Notes under the pieces: generated by a model
What the model saw: the letters and a program-made list of their open reading frames with translations, nothing else
Told to the model about the DNA's origin: nothing
Databases searched by the model: none
DNA from: Dissophora ornata
Taxonomy: Eukaryota > Mortierellomycota > Mortierellomycetes > Mortierellales > Mortierellaceae
Assembly: GCA_025201705.1 (NCBI GenBank)
Contig: MU616812.1
Coordinates: 1-40,135, forward strand
Direction of reading: 5' to 3'
Length of the DNA stretch: 40,135 bases
Shown: positions 10,529 through 22,431 of the stretch, in pieces
Numbering within the stretch: position 1 is the stretch's first letter
Layout: each line of letters begins with the position of its first letter
Position numbers and translations under genes: made by a program

Positions 10529-11411
10529 ATCTGAAAGTGCTTGTTGTTTCTTTGGGGGTCGGAGTCGGCGTGTAAATGGAGGTCTAGATGAACGAGAAAT
10601 TTCTAGGCGAGAATGCAACCGTGCTGAAGTGAAATGTGTGTGAAGTGGGGAAGGAGGAGAAGGAGGAGAAGTAGGGCCCAAGGGTGAGGTACGGAGGCAG
10701 AAATAGGATTTGAGAGAAGAGAAGAAAGAGGTCATCTTGAGTGAACGGGGATTCACTGGGTCTGAAAGCATGATGTGTTTTTAGTTTAAGGGTCAGAGAA
10801 GAGGATGGGTGGCGATGACCTTTGTCTCTGTGATACCAATATGCATGAAAAATGTGAAAAAAATGGGGTAGGAAGGTGTGTTGTGCAGAAAACTAGGGCG
10901 AGGTATCGTCTGGAGTGCAAACGAAAATAAAAATAAAAAAATGATCTTCCTTCGCCCTTCCTTTATACTTGCCCGCTTGCATAATTGAGCATCTGTCCCA
11001 GTATGAGGATAAGTTTCCCATCTAGCCACAGGGGGCAAATTAACGAGGTAACAGATGTGCAAAGGCGCTCCTGCCCGGTCTCTGCTTGTCACATTTGAAG
11101 AATGGCATGTACGTACCGGTGGTACGTTCATGGAAACAGCAATGAAAGGCAAACATGAGACGCCTTCAAAAGTAGACAACATGTTCATGGCTGCATATGG
11201 GTACGCTTTATGTACCTGGCGGCGAGTCAAACGGAGTGTATCTAATCTTTAGTACAACCCCTGCATTGACGTCGGTATTAAACGTCTAGGTCTAACATGT
11301 TACGCCCTTGCAGCAATGTGCATTAATGCATCGCAGGCATGAACTAGACACAACATGAAAGAAAACAAAAGTCAATCCGCTGTCCGGGGTCTGCGGTGAT
11401 TATTTATTATG
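10529..11411. other. Spacer between ADH start and TDP1 end
   Basis: Presumed ADH promoter/leader plus TDP1 3' region. The first ~240 bp (10529-10771, minus strand) are open in frame with the dehydrogenase and rich in Ser, Arg and Pro. The rest shows A/T runs and no recognised gene. Confidence 0.4.
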
Positions 11412-14172
11412 TTACGTCTGAAGCGCATTGCCAAAGTCATCAAGGCCAGGGAAGAATTTATCCGCCAGCCAAACGTGGTCTATTGCGAAGTCGTATTTCT
11501 TGAGTGGCAAATCGTATGGCAGACGAAGTGGCACTATGCCGATGCGGTGCTGCGCTTGGTCGTCATCGCTTTCACTTTTGGCAGCATCATTCTTATCCGC
11601 TTTTACCCTACTTTCGTTTAGTTGAGCAGATTGCGGCTCTGGATATGGATCGGCTAAGGTAGCATTCATCATGTAGACATGGATGTTCTCGCCCGACTCA
11701 CCCATATCCTGAAGATATAGCGGGCGCAAAAGAGATATTTAGTCGTTTCCTACAAGAACGTGGACAAATAAATATGCTGACGATATATCCTTACCTCGTA
11801 CAGGCCAGGGAAGAGGAGAACCCCTAGTTCGTAGCTTTGAATTGAAAACACGCCATTCTTCATTTCTCCCCAAGCAGGTTTTGATAGATTCGCGCTAGTG
11901 AGGAGAAACCAGGACACGTAGTCGCCGTCAAATTTACTGGTAACCCTAGTGAACGTCTTTCCCACCAAGTCGGGGAACAAAATTGCGCTGCGCGTTAATT
12001 TCGCAAGTCAATATTGCTAGACACCTGCCTGCCTTCAAATCATAAGAATGCGCGCACCTTGATGTGAGGCATCGCTCGCTCGCGCCCACTCTTTGCAGCC
12101 TTCCAGGAATGGAGCAATGAATTCAGATAGTGAGCCTGCTTGTTGTAGCTTGTCGACCTGAACGGCAAACTCCCTCCCATCGACCATCCATCGTAACTTT
12201 ATCAGAGTAAGATGAGGCAAGGAGCGTGCATAAATGAGCCAACTATTTCATGTAATAATTTTTTCTCATGTTGCACCCCTCCTTTCGCTCAAGAACGCGA
12301 GCCACCTTCATGCGCTTGAGCCCAGCAACATACCTTGTTCGAACGTTTTCTGCTGTGGGAAAAACCACACAGAGATCCGCTTTGCTCGATGTCATATAGT
12401 TCGAGTTACGGTGGGCGTTGAGACTCATCTCGAACTCGCCACGCAGCCAGTCCTGGGAATCCTTTCCTAAAGATCCCACGCTGGAAATCTACAAAAAAAA
12501 AATTCGTTCAAAGGTTGCTTCAGCCTTTACATGGATGAAGATAAGGCAGTGGTTGGCAGCTGTACTTGACATATCATTTTGGACCCCTGAAGGTTCTCCT
12601 TCGGGATCTCGACTTGCTGTCTCAAAACCGCCCGTAGTCTCATGTGGCCCCACTTGTTCTTCTCTGGCCCGGAAAACTTGCCAGGCACGGATCCGACGAG
12701 AACACCTCTAACTCCAGTGAAATCGTACTGCGAGATTTTACTTGTGATCTCGATGTGATTGCTGTAACGTTGCAAGTACTCAAGCAGGTCTCGCTCGAAA
12801 GAGCACGTTGCCAACCCAGACGGCTGCGGTTTTTTCGTAAGGCGACCTGTCTTGAACACACCCTGGGTTTTGTTTCTGCGTGAATATAGAAGCACCGTTT
12901 AAAGGATAGAAAGGATGGCAAGGACATTGTTATTTCTTTCAGATCCGGAGTTTTGAGAAAGTTACTGCACTTGCTTACACCAGACTAAAGTGTCAAGGGT
13001 ACCTCCAGTCACGCTCAATCATGTTGGCAGTATGCAAAACAAATTGCATTGTCCCATCCCGATAGAACAAAAACATGGCTTTTGTGTGATGTGTACCTAT
13101 CGAAGTAGTCAAGGAATGCCGTTGCATCGATAAGCAAAAGTTCCTTTCAAAGATATGGGGCACGAAAGTCATGCTGGAGGATCTACCTATTCCGGGAACT
13201 GGTACATTATGAAGAGTGACATTGGGATACTTCGTTCGTGTGGCCGTTTCCATCCTCTATCAATATAGGAATATAAACGGTGTTATGAACATCAACATGT
13301 AGGGTTGATTCCACCGACGCTTTTTCCGTCTTTGCAGTACTGCATTGCGTTTTCAAAGTCCTGCTCCACTCCTACCAGCTGCTGGTCCGCTGTTAGCCTA
13401 AGGCCATGGAACACAATGGTCCTGAGCCCATCGCGGATGCTCTCGTGAACCTTTGACATGACGAAGTCGACCTCGATCATATAGTTGATATGTACCATGA
13501 ACTCCAAATCGGCCTATGTGGTGTATGCGTGCGTTTCGTGTTATCAAAGTAAGGTCTAGTAGAAGAGCGCGTAATTGTTGCGCGCTTTTGAGAACACTTA
13601 CGTCGCCTATTAGCGATTCCAATGACACGCATTTGATATTACTTGCGGCAGGGGCACGCTGGACGGTAGTCAGATTGACTGAGGAATCAATATAACTCAT
13701 TGGAACGGACTCTCGTGGTCTACGGCGTGCAATAGATATTCAGTTGTGAGCTGTCATGCAGGGACACACTCGTTGCGTTTGACAGGTAGACCAGCGGCGT
13801 AAAATTACTTTTTGGCGCTTGCGACGCTAGGAGCCATGTCATCCGATGCAGGTCGTTTGACTGTATTGTCACCATCGTGGCGAGAGCCTTTAGTGATTGC
13901 TAGCGCTGATGTTGGGGCTAACACTCTTGAAGTGTCCGACTGCTCTTCATCGCTACTCTGAGGCGCGTAATTTTTTTTTCAATAGGTCAGGCCGCAGCTG
14001 AACCATTTTTGCCACCAAAAACGGAGTTATTCTTTTTTTTTTACCTCCTCTATTGTGATGCTGTGAATCACCAAAGGTCAATACGTTTTGCTTGTGAATC
14101 AACATAAGGAATGTCATATGCAATCAGAAGAATCGCTTACATCTCCTTTCCTGGAGCAGAATTCTTCTCCAT
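11412..14172 (-). CDS. TDP1: Tyrosyl-DNA phosphodiesterase 1
   Basis: Twelve exons: 14172-14141, 14060-14045, 13957-13809, 13719-13602, 13513-13376, 13256-13187, 13096-13003, 12875-12566, 12488-12334, 12196-12058, 11956-11795 and 11708-11412. Sum 1680 nt, 559 aa. All junctions are GT-AG and phases close. Both HKD catalytic motifs are intact: His178/Lys180 (THHTKAMFLFY) with Asn199, and His405/Lys407 (RAMPHIK) with Asn430 (TSANLSKPAWG). TDP1 removes stalled topoisomerase I from DNA 3' ends in the nucleus. The short N-terminus is disordered and carries EIITIEESSDEE, a SUMO-interacting-motif-like patch encoded over three exons, one only 16 nt long. The exon 5/6 junction (13376/13256) is the least certain; alternative donors exist downstream. 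The start lies 117 bp below the upstream kinase stop. Confidence 0.88.
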
Positions 14173-14288
14173 GGTGACATTCAAACAGGGTAGTAGCAGT
14201 AAAAAGGATTGATTCGCCTCCATTTCGAAACTCACAGCTCTCTTGCTCAGCTTCTAAGCGACAGTCACTGCTGTGCACAAAAGGACCC

Positions 14289-16157
14289 TCACTGTCCTTG
14301 CATTATTTTATTGTATTCACGCTGATCTTGCTGCATCTTCTGCACAATCCGATATTTATTCTCGTAGAACAGCTGCAGCTCCGGGTCTTTTTCAGGCTCA
14401 ACTACATCCAATGCCTCTGTGAGTCGTGCCATGGCGCTCCATAGCATGCCATCCATGCTGGCCTCAGGACCCTTCAGTTTCGACTCGTATGCCACTGCAC
14501 CGCAGACGGCGGCACCCACCACGACCGCAGCATCGCCTCCACTTCCAGGCAGAACCACAGGAAGTTGCGTCACGTCCGCAAGCACTTTGACAAAGACTCT
14601 GTTGAGCGACAGCCCTCCGGAGATGCAAATTGTCTCAATGGTGTATCCCGCTTGAGACAGCGCGTTCAAGATCTGCCGTGTTCCTAAAGCCAAGGCTTGA
14701 ATGGTTGCAAGGTAGAGGACTGCTAGCCCATCCACATTGTCACTATTCAGATCCAGCCCAGAGATAGAACCCCTCATTGTTTCGTCCGCAAATGGAGACC
14801 GGTTTCCGTGATGGTCAGGTGTCATATGTAATCGTTTAGTGAGGTAGGCGTAATTTGCGATTGATTGCCTCTTTGCAATCGCTTCCAGATGTTGGTTAAT
14901 GTACTCATATATTGATACAGTCGGATTTGTCGACTGTGCTCTTTTCAACGCCTCACTGTAAGCTGGATGTGACTTAGTGAGATAGTCAATCAATTGGCCA
15001 GTTGAGGATTGTCCTCCCTCTGCGACCCACATATCCGGAAGCATTACACCATGGAACGGACCCCAGACGCCTATAGTTAGAGAAAATAGTGGTTTAGAAT
15101 AGCGCCCTTACAATACAGAGATAAGGACTTGATACAAGTAGGACAACTCCATTGACTTACCTGTAACAAAGATCGGCTTATCACTCATGACCAAATGACA
15201 TGACGACGTGCCGCAGATCAAAGAGATCCTTTTCAGTGCCTCGTCCACTGTTGCCTGAACCCCATTCATCTTCGCACCCAGAGTCCCAATGGCACCAGCA
15301 TAGGCATCGATCACCGCACCTCCAACAGCGGTTCCAGCAATCAACCCTAACTCCTCTGCTGCTACTTCTGTCAATCCTCCGATATGCTCCCCTGCAAAAT
15401 GTACACGCTGACTCGCATTTCCGACACCACACAATTTTTGACAGTCGTCGTCTGCAATCTCTCCCAGCCCAATCTGTCGCAAGAAATCCGCAGGCCAACC
15501 CTGGTTCCCGATATGCGACGGTGACTCGCCACTCTCGGGTCCTGCCTTATAGCACCACTTGCAGACGACAGAGCACCTACTGGGGAAGTAATCGCCCGTA
15601 GCTCTCCAGGTCAAAAAGTCGGGCAGATCAAACAAGCGGCCGATGCTCTGCCAACGCTCCCTAGGCATGTTTTCTTGCAGCCACAGAGTTTTTGGCAACT
15701 CCATCTCCAGACTCATGGTCCCACCAATGTTTCTGAGAATCTCGTGGCGGGTCTCAGTGATACGGATTGCCTGATCCTTGGCGCGATGGTCGCACCACAT
15801 GATAATGTTCCTATTATGATCCTCGAAATTGGAACTTGGCGAGATGGAGACAGGACGTGCGGTATCTGGCGCTCCTGCGGTGTAGGCGACTAGAGAGCAG
15901 GTGGCATCGAACCCAATGCCTTTGACCTGAGCGGGGTCAATATTTGCGATGGCGAGAGCAGCCTTGACAGAGGTACAGATCGTGGCCCAGATCTCGTCGC
16001 TCGACTGTTCAAAGTAGTCTGGGGCGGGCCGTGAGGTTGAGAAGGGAGTGGAGTGGATAGCAAGCAGTTTGCCCGAGGATGTGATGAGGGCGGCTCTGCT
16101 TGAACCTGATCCGACGTCGACTCCGAGGAATACATGATTGTCGTTAGAGGATTGCAT
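14289..16157 (-). CDS. FGGY: FGGY-family pentulose (ribulose) kinase
   Basis: Two exons: 16157-15161 and 15070-14289, 592 aa. The intron starts GTAAGT and ends ACTATAG in phase 1. The N-terminus carries the phosphate-binding GVDVGSGSSRAAL; MWCDHRA and GNRSPFADETMRGSISG follow. The C-terminal half has CISGGLSLNRVFVKVLAD and the glycine-rich PGSGGDAAVVVGAAVCGA adenosine loop. It matches the eukaryotic FGGY/YDR109C branch, related to bacterial ribulokinase and thought to phosphorylate D-ribulose in the cytosol. The start chosen is MQSSNDN at 16157; an in-frame ATG 72 nt upstream would add a Pro/Ser-rich stretch unlike the family. It is divergent from the Far11-like gene with 270 bp between starts. 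Confidence 0.88.
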
Positions 16158-16427
16158 CCCTGCTGACCTGGAAGGTTGGACGCGTGATGGAGGACAAAGG
16201 GAGTGAGGTTTGATTCCCCCACCCCCCACTTTTTACTCAGGGGTGTGACGTTGCAGTCCCAGAAAAAGTATGTTCTTCTGCAGAACGGTCCTTGCCCCAA
16301 CTGCCCTCTTCTGCAACCCGAACTCATTCGCCCTCCACGGGGACTAAGCTTCATTGCACCTGCAACGGAGATTCATGCCAACTTCCCCAGAATAAATAAA
16401 CCCATCGCCACATCCACCATTCTAACA

Positions 16428-19400
16428 ATGGCAGACAACCCAACTCAGGACTCTTTAACTATGGCTCAGCTGAAGCAGCTTGTGAGCACACTGCCCTCCA
16501 AGCAAAAGGTGCGTGCCTACAAAGCTTCGACTTCCCTTCAAGCGCACTTGTGTCTCATGTCGCTCAATGCTGGAGCTATAATATTCTAACCAGCCGGCTT
16601 TTATCCAGCTAGAGCCTGTTCATTTTCAGTACGCGGACATGGATACCGTGCCAGCTGAGATCGACGAGTTTTACGGGTACACAGAAGTCCAACAGTTTCA
16701 CGATAACCAGAAAGACTTTTATAAAAACTATGAAGGAGGTAAGGAAGAACTCTTTTGTGTTTGCACTCCCCTGCTTAATGTACGCATTCCATGCCGGATG
16801 TTTACGACTTCTCACATTTATTCGACTTCAATGGCTTTGCACAGACTGGCAAAAAAGCACCGTATCAGAGCAGGAAGCATATGTTGAGTACCTGCTTGAC
16901 TTCCTGGACCAGAAGAACGATAGCAGCCGGCTTTCTGTGGCACATCAATTGATCTTCATCTCCCAAGGCGCCTACGCCGGTGTGCAAAACGAGGACGATC
17001 ATCTGGACTGGATCATGACCAACAATAAGATGCTTCGAAAACTTGGCGCGTTCCAAACTTATTATGACGCGCTGAGGATTGCATGCTCCAAGTATGCTGA
17101 CGAATTGAATTTTAGTTTGCTGCCTTCCCCGAGGCTAGTCATGAAACGCTGACGAGGCTCTCTTTATTCCTGTCGCCCTAATGCACATAGGCTAACGAAT
17201 GAGCCAGCGATCGCAGTCGAGATCGAGGCGTTAGCAACATTGCTGTATATGCTGGTCATCGCACACGAAGACGACTTTGAGTTTATGAGCGAGCTTGGTT
17301 AGTGCATGTTTATCGTACGTTGGATGCACGACACTACTGCGGAGTGGAATTTTGACGCTCGAGCCGCATTTCATTTGTCGCGTGATTAGCCGCCACGGAC
17401 CCTTCATTGACTGTGTTTCTGTACGATCAGATATGTGTCCGTCCCGCCAAGGATCAGTTTTATCCACTGAAAAAGGTGTGTGTGCCGCTTATGATCACCA
17501 AGGTTACCATTCCAACAAGAGCCCGTAAATGTTTGTTACAATCTAACATGGCCCATCCCCCCACTATTGGCACTCCAGATGCTGCTGCTACTTTGGAAAG
17601 TTCTGCGGACGACGCTGGGCGGAACAGATGACTTCCCGATCCTCAAAAACGTTGCTCGCAGGATGATGGGCAACCCGCCTCTGAATCCAGCCAACTTCAC
17701 ACAAAAGTCTGATCCACTGGACTATCTTCTCTATCAGGCTGAAATGAGTCAAAAGTACCCTGCTTATATACCCGAGAATACAGCCCGCAGCGCCGGATGC
17801 CCTTCAATCCCCATCGCGAACATTGCTGATGTCTTGCAGGCAAAGACATTGACTGCAGCAGGGGTCGCTACAGGCGTACCACAAAACCCCAAGTCCTTGA
17901 CTGGAACTGGGACTGGCAAGGCTGGCAAAGGATCATCAAGCGGAGCAGGCGGAGCGAATACGGGAATGCAGCCGTTCATCTTCCCATCCTCGTCGATGAA
18001 GAGCTCGACACCCAAGTCGATTATTGAGGCAGAGGATTTGTTCAAGAAGAATATGTATATTTCGACGGCGGCCTTGCAGATCTACCACGAGAAGAAGCTC
18101 ATGACTGACAGGCGGTATCGCTCGAGCAATGATGCAGAGGACCAAGATTCAGGACGGGCACTGGAGTACAGACAGCCAGCATCAATTCGGAGCAAGTTCC
18201 GTCCTAGGCGGAGGGGTTTAATGCGCCGAGTGAGCAGGAACGGCAGCCAAGGCGATGATGAAGCGGATGATGCTAGCGACGAGGAGGATGAGTCGGATCT
18301 AGATCAGCATATGCCCAGTGGCGAGTTGACAGCTACTGGGAACGAGGTGCCGCCAGTGAACGATAGGGAACGTGAACGTATTGAGCGCATTGAACATATC
18401 TACGTAAGTTAACGTAACAATCTCTAGAAAACACGTTTTCTCGTCTTGGATCCAGCACGTACTAAAGCAGTGATTTTATAACCTGCCCTTCGCTTGACTC
18501 TCCACTAGAGAGAAATTGTGCCGAGGATGGCACAAATACAAGTAACACTGTTGAAGACGCTACTAGTGTGCATCAAAATCAGTGGAGCATCAACCGCCAA
18601 GGATGCTCCTAACCCCGAGGCGGAAGGCAAGAAGCCTGTCGACGCGTTCGCGAGGGTTAACGATATCCGCGAGCACGAAATCATGGCAAAAGCTGTCTCC
18701 AGCATCCTCTTGCTCCAGCTCCAGCACTTCAAGATCTACCATGTCTTGGCTTTCAACTATGTTTGTCAGCTCCTGGTCGATTCCAACTGCCTACTCCTGT
18801 TGCTCAAGATCTTTGGCAACGCCGAAAATCCTGGGAACATTCACACTAAGAACGAAATTGCTGAGTACAATTTTTTCAAAACGTGCGCGATCATTCGTCA
18901 GGTGCGGTCTGAATCTAATCCTGAACAGGCGCGCCTCGCTATTCTCAAGACTGCTATTGCCGATCTCGGGGATCCATTGCCTGCGAGCTATGTCTGTCGA
19001 CGCAATATGTTTGCAATCATTAATTTACTCCGCGTACTTCAGAAGTTGACCAAGCACAAAACGCATCGGATCTTGCTCCTAGTCCAGTACAAGTCCTCGG
19101 CGATCTTAAAACGGCTCTTGAAGATAAATCATCCAGGCCTTCAAAAATATGTCTACAAGGCGCTCAAAAGTCAGGTGCCGTTCTTGGGACGCAAATGGCG
19201 TTCGTCTCACATGAAAGTCATCACAGGAATCTACATTTATTGTCGGTCGAATTTGCGGGACGATTGGATCTCTGGCGCGGATGTTGAGAAGGATTTGGAG
19301 GATGCCCTGCCAGCGGAGCAACAGCTGCGAAACATGATCCGCCACTACCATGACCGCATGCACCCGAATGCTCTCGTTCCGGACCCAAGCGCGCAGGCGA

Positions 19401-20302
19401 AGAACGGAAAGAGCGGTGGGGCCAACCAGTACTCAGGACCGAAATATGACTGGCAAGAAATGTATGAGGCCCATGCGTCGATTCCGGATGTAGGAGCTAT
19501 CGACTTCCATTCTGCACAGGGTAATAATAGCAGTGGTGGCGGTGGATCAAAATCGGATGGCGAGGAAAGCGTTAAGAGCGCGAGCAGTCATCACAGTAGT
19601 CAAAGCAACAGCAGTAGTTCGTCTTTGCTGGGCTCTGAGAGGAGACGGGATCTAACGATGAGCGATATTGAACTGGACGCTGGATTCGAGGAGAATTACG
19701 AAGAATGGTTGGAGGCCGAAGTTTTCGGCAAGAAGAATGCGCCGGCACTGCTTGACCCGCCTATGTTCAAGTACAGCGACTTTTACTTTGATAACGCTGT
19801 AGACGTCCCATTCTTGAAGACTCCTGGGGATGGAACTGGATGGGACACCCCTGCTGTTTTGCCATCCGACGATGAGTATGGTGGCAATGGGCTGGGTGCA
19901 TTCAACTTTGGTCGGTGGGAAGACGAAGAGCTCTTCAGGCAGATTAACTGGACGCCCAACCTACACAGTGACGATGCATCTGTAGAGCAGCAGTACTACT
20001 TGGATGAAGTGTCGGACTTAGGTAACAGTGATGTTCACTACAGCAACGATTACGGCGATGGCACAGTGGATGCAGATACTGGTATCGATACTGCCGCTAG
20101 TCAAGGCACAGAGGGGTATGGCAGTGGCCATAGTAATGGAGGGGCTGGCTCAGGGATGCGACGCCGTTCGCAGCCACTGCGAGTTCGAAAGTCAGATGTA
20201 GGGACTGAGTGGATTGAGGATGGCGCTGAAGAAGTCATGCATGCGTACGGGCCGTCGCCAGCAACGCATATGTTGGATCAAGAGGATCTGAACGAACCAT
20301 AG
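16428..20302 (+). CDS. FAR11: STRIPAK subunit, Far11/STRIP family
   Basis: Seven exons: 16428-16508, 16594-16738, 16845-17091, 17191-17297, 17390-17475, 17579-18403 and 18509-20302, giving 1094 aa. All phases close. The N-terminal N1221 domain has the family signature HFQYADMD and EIDEFYGY, then LLLLWKVLRTTLGG. The C-terminal half is the DUF3402 region (IYREIVPRMAQIQ..., LKSQVPFLGRKWR). Far11/STRIP proteins scaffold the striatin-PP2A (STRIPAK) complex, which controls hyphal fusion, septation and TOR/MAPK output. Disordered acidic and Ser/Gly-rich segments lie around 530-590 and at the C-terminus. The 99-nt intron ending at 17190 is chosen because it has a CTAAT branch site and a phase-correct junction; a shorter exon reading there was rejected. 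Confidence 0.87.
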
Positions 20303-20490
20303 GCGATATGCCTTCGATCCTCCTCTTCTTTCATGTCTGTGCCCTTTACTTACGGCAGTCTAATTGATCGGCAGCGAGCTCTATGGCTTAAATTAAGCCG
20401 AGAGATAACGGAAGCACATGGATCCTCGCTTTTATTGCAAGTCAAAAATAAAGGTGGGGTGAGAGAATATATACATCGGGCCTTGGAGAA

Positions 20491-21488
20491 CTATGAGTTT
20501 TTTTCTTTGAGAAATGTCCGAGTGGTAACCACCACATCCTCGGGTAGTTTTGGTGTCTTTCTCTTTCTTGGAGGAGCCGATGCTACTGATGCATGTCGCG
20601 TGTATAGGTAGGCTTCACAGGCGACGATCAACACGAACGCCAGGAACGCCAGTAACACTCTCTACGAACGATAAAACATGGGTCCGTTAGCGTGACTAAA
20701 GCCTAAAATCCAACCCGGTTATTTCCTGCAAGAGGAATCATACCTTTCCAAGATCCTCTGTGAAGTGTGCAGATATCATAAATACAGCTGTAAAGACCGC
20801 CGCGCCAGTGTAAAGGACATTAATAATTCCGATAGTATGCGCCTTCACATCCTGCATATCCTTCAGGTCCTGTCGGAGACCGCTCGCTATTGATCCGTTT
20901 TTGGAACTGGGGTCGATGCTCGAAATCATTCTTTGGTATTCCTTCTCGGCGACCTGGGCTTTGATCTCTTCCATGATGCGATCTAATTCCGGGTTCTGTG
21001 CGTCCAACGAAATAATGTTTAGCCAACTGTCGCAATTGTCGCACGTAAAGATTTGTGCATCTCGAGTGTGCTTCCAACTTACCCGCTCTTTAGGCGCTGG
21101 CTTCGGTACATAAACAGAGCTCCCTTTGATCATGGAATGAATCCAGTCCTCAGAGGTGTCTAGAATATCCATTGGGAAAACAACGTTAATCTATCACTTG
21201 CCTCACCCTTTACCCATCGGTTGCTCCTCCACACCCGCCTTTATACTCCTTACCATTATTACTATCAGTAGCCTCAGTATTGCCTTTGCTACACTTCAGC
21301 ACCAACGCGGACACCCTTTTGACTAGGTCGATGTCTACACACACGGGTTCCTTTATCTCCAGAACCGAAACCACCTCCCTTGTTGTGGTGGTTTCGTCTG
21401 CATTTAACGAAAGGGTCGAATTCTTAGTTACGACAACCAGTTTTCGAAATGCCTTTTCCAAACGTGGTGTCCATTCCAGATTCACCAT
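20491..21488 (-). CDS. VMA12: V-ATPase assembly factor VMA12/TMEM199
   Basis: Four exons: 21488-21254, 21159-21083, 20995-20744 and 20661-20491, 244 aa. Phases agree. Family marks are the MIKGSSVYVPKP box, the charged helix ending EKEYQRMISSID, and two hydrophobic segments (about 163-183 and 190-206) followed by a basic cytosolic tail. Vma12 works in the ER with Vma21/Vma22 to assemble the V0 sector of the vacuolar ATPase. The second intron (21082-20996) has a strong GTAAGT donor but is exactly 87 nt and stop-free, so its retention would keep the frame and insert 29 residues containing a CxxC. An in-frame ATG-less extension exists upstream of 21488. The gene converges on FAR11, 188 bp between stops. 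Confidence 0.85.
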
Positions 21489-21841
21489 GACTATAAATCT
21501 TTTTATATATTTTTTTTCTGTTGCTTGAGTCACTGCTGCCTTCTTCGCCAGTCAAGAGTGTAGGAGTTTGAACGAGGAGTTGGGAAGTGTGAGGCACAAG
21601 GTCGAGAACTCCACAAGGTCGAAGAAAAGGGTGAGCATTTCAACAGTCACAAAAAAAAAAAACGTGGAACGGTCCTTGGACCATCAGGAGTTCGGTTTCC
21701 AACATCAAAGAGTTCAGTTCAAGGTGTTAATGAGCCCACAAATACCCCCAATGTACACGAAAATAGAGATATCGCGAATTTCGTAAATTAGTGAATTCAG
21801 AAATAAAATGAACACGAATTATACCTTGAACAGAATCTCGA
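21489..21841. other. VMA12 upstream region
   Basis: Promoter side of VMA12 and 5' flank of the tRNA gene. It contains an A-run near 21650 and short open frames with no recognisable product. Confidence 0.4.
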
Positions 21842-21913
21842 AGCAAAGTCGCCCAGAGGAAGAGCGCTGGGCTCATAACCCAGAGGTCGGTGGATCGAAA
21901 CCACCCTTTGCTA
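21842..21913 (+). tRNA. Initiator tRNA-Met (CAU)
   Basis: A 72-nt cloverleaf without intron. The acceptor stem AGCAAAG pairs with CTTTGCT. The anticodon arm is CTGGG-CTCATAA-CCCAG with anticodon CAU, and the T arm is GGTGG-ATCGAAA-CCACC. Initiator hallmarks are the A1:U72 pair, three consecutive G:C pairs below the anticodon loop, and ATCGAAA in place of TTCGANN in the T loop. The D stem has one C-A mismatch. It reads as the cytosolic initiator rather than the elongator. Confidence 0.85.
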
Positions 21914-21918
21914 CAATA

Positions 21919-21927
21919 TTTTGTTTT
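21919..21927 (+). terminator. RNA polymerase III terminator
   Basis: Two TTTT runs, five bases behind the tRNA 3' end, fit a standard Pol III stop. The foldback element begins just beyond. Confidence 0.6.
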
Positions 21928-21933
21928 GGAATT

Positions 21934-22390
21934 TGGAATAATATATTCTTACCCCCCCGTGAGCATCTTATTCTTACGGGGGTCATCAACTCCTGCACTA
22001 AGTCCATGTAAACGTTCCCAATCTTTGAACGTCAATTGCGCAACAACTTTTTATGCTACTCCCTACTCTTCTTAATATATTTCTTTTGCCCGTCTCCATG
22101 CCTATCTTCTCATGTAGTTCACTTCTTTTATTCATCAACTTTGATGTCCACTTGCATGCAAAGAGTGCTTAATTGTCTGTTCAGCTCACCCATAGTGGAC
22201 GAAAAAAGAAGTGAACTACATAAGAAGATAAGCATAGAGACGGGCAAAAGAAATATATTAAGAGTAGGGAGTAGCATAAAAATTTGTTGCGCAATTGACG
22301 CTTAAAGATTGGGAACGTTTATATGGACTTAGTGCAGGAGTTGACATGAGAATAAGAGACTCACGGGGGTGTGAGATTATATCATTCCTT
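21934..22390. mobile_element. Foldback (long terminal inverted repeat) element
   Basis: Left arm about 21934-22129 and right arm about 22202-22390 are near-perfect reverse complements, separated by ~72 bp. Matching blocks include AACTCCTGCACTAAGTCCAT, AACGTTCCCAATCTTT and GTCAATTGCGCAACAA. Tips are related (CCCCCGTGAG on both). The left arm has a small extra ACGGGGGTC, and a few substitutions separate the arms. The element has no coding capacity of its own, so it is non-autonomous (MITE-like or foldback). A target duplication could not be fixed by eye because the outer edges fade into A/T-rich sequence. It starts about 20 bp after the tRNA and ends just before a 5'-truncated gene. Confidence 0.85.
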
Positions 22391-22431
22391 TTTGAAAAAC
22401 TCATTGGAGTTGGCATCAAATGGCCAAATAG

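Noticed and set aside
12970..13003. Apparent frameshift in TDP1 just after the first HKD region (a reading TLVW matched the expected spacing)
   Set aside because: Splicing GAG|GTACCC at 13003 to the acceptor at 12876 restores DWRNKTQGVF, a far better family match in the right phase; the other reading is intron.
17092..17190. Extra exon reading HETLTRLSLFLS in the Far11-like gene
   Set aside because: It needs a 19-nt intron to rejoin the next exon. A single 99-nt intron with a CTAAT branch site just before the acceptor joins CSK to LTNEP cleanly.
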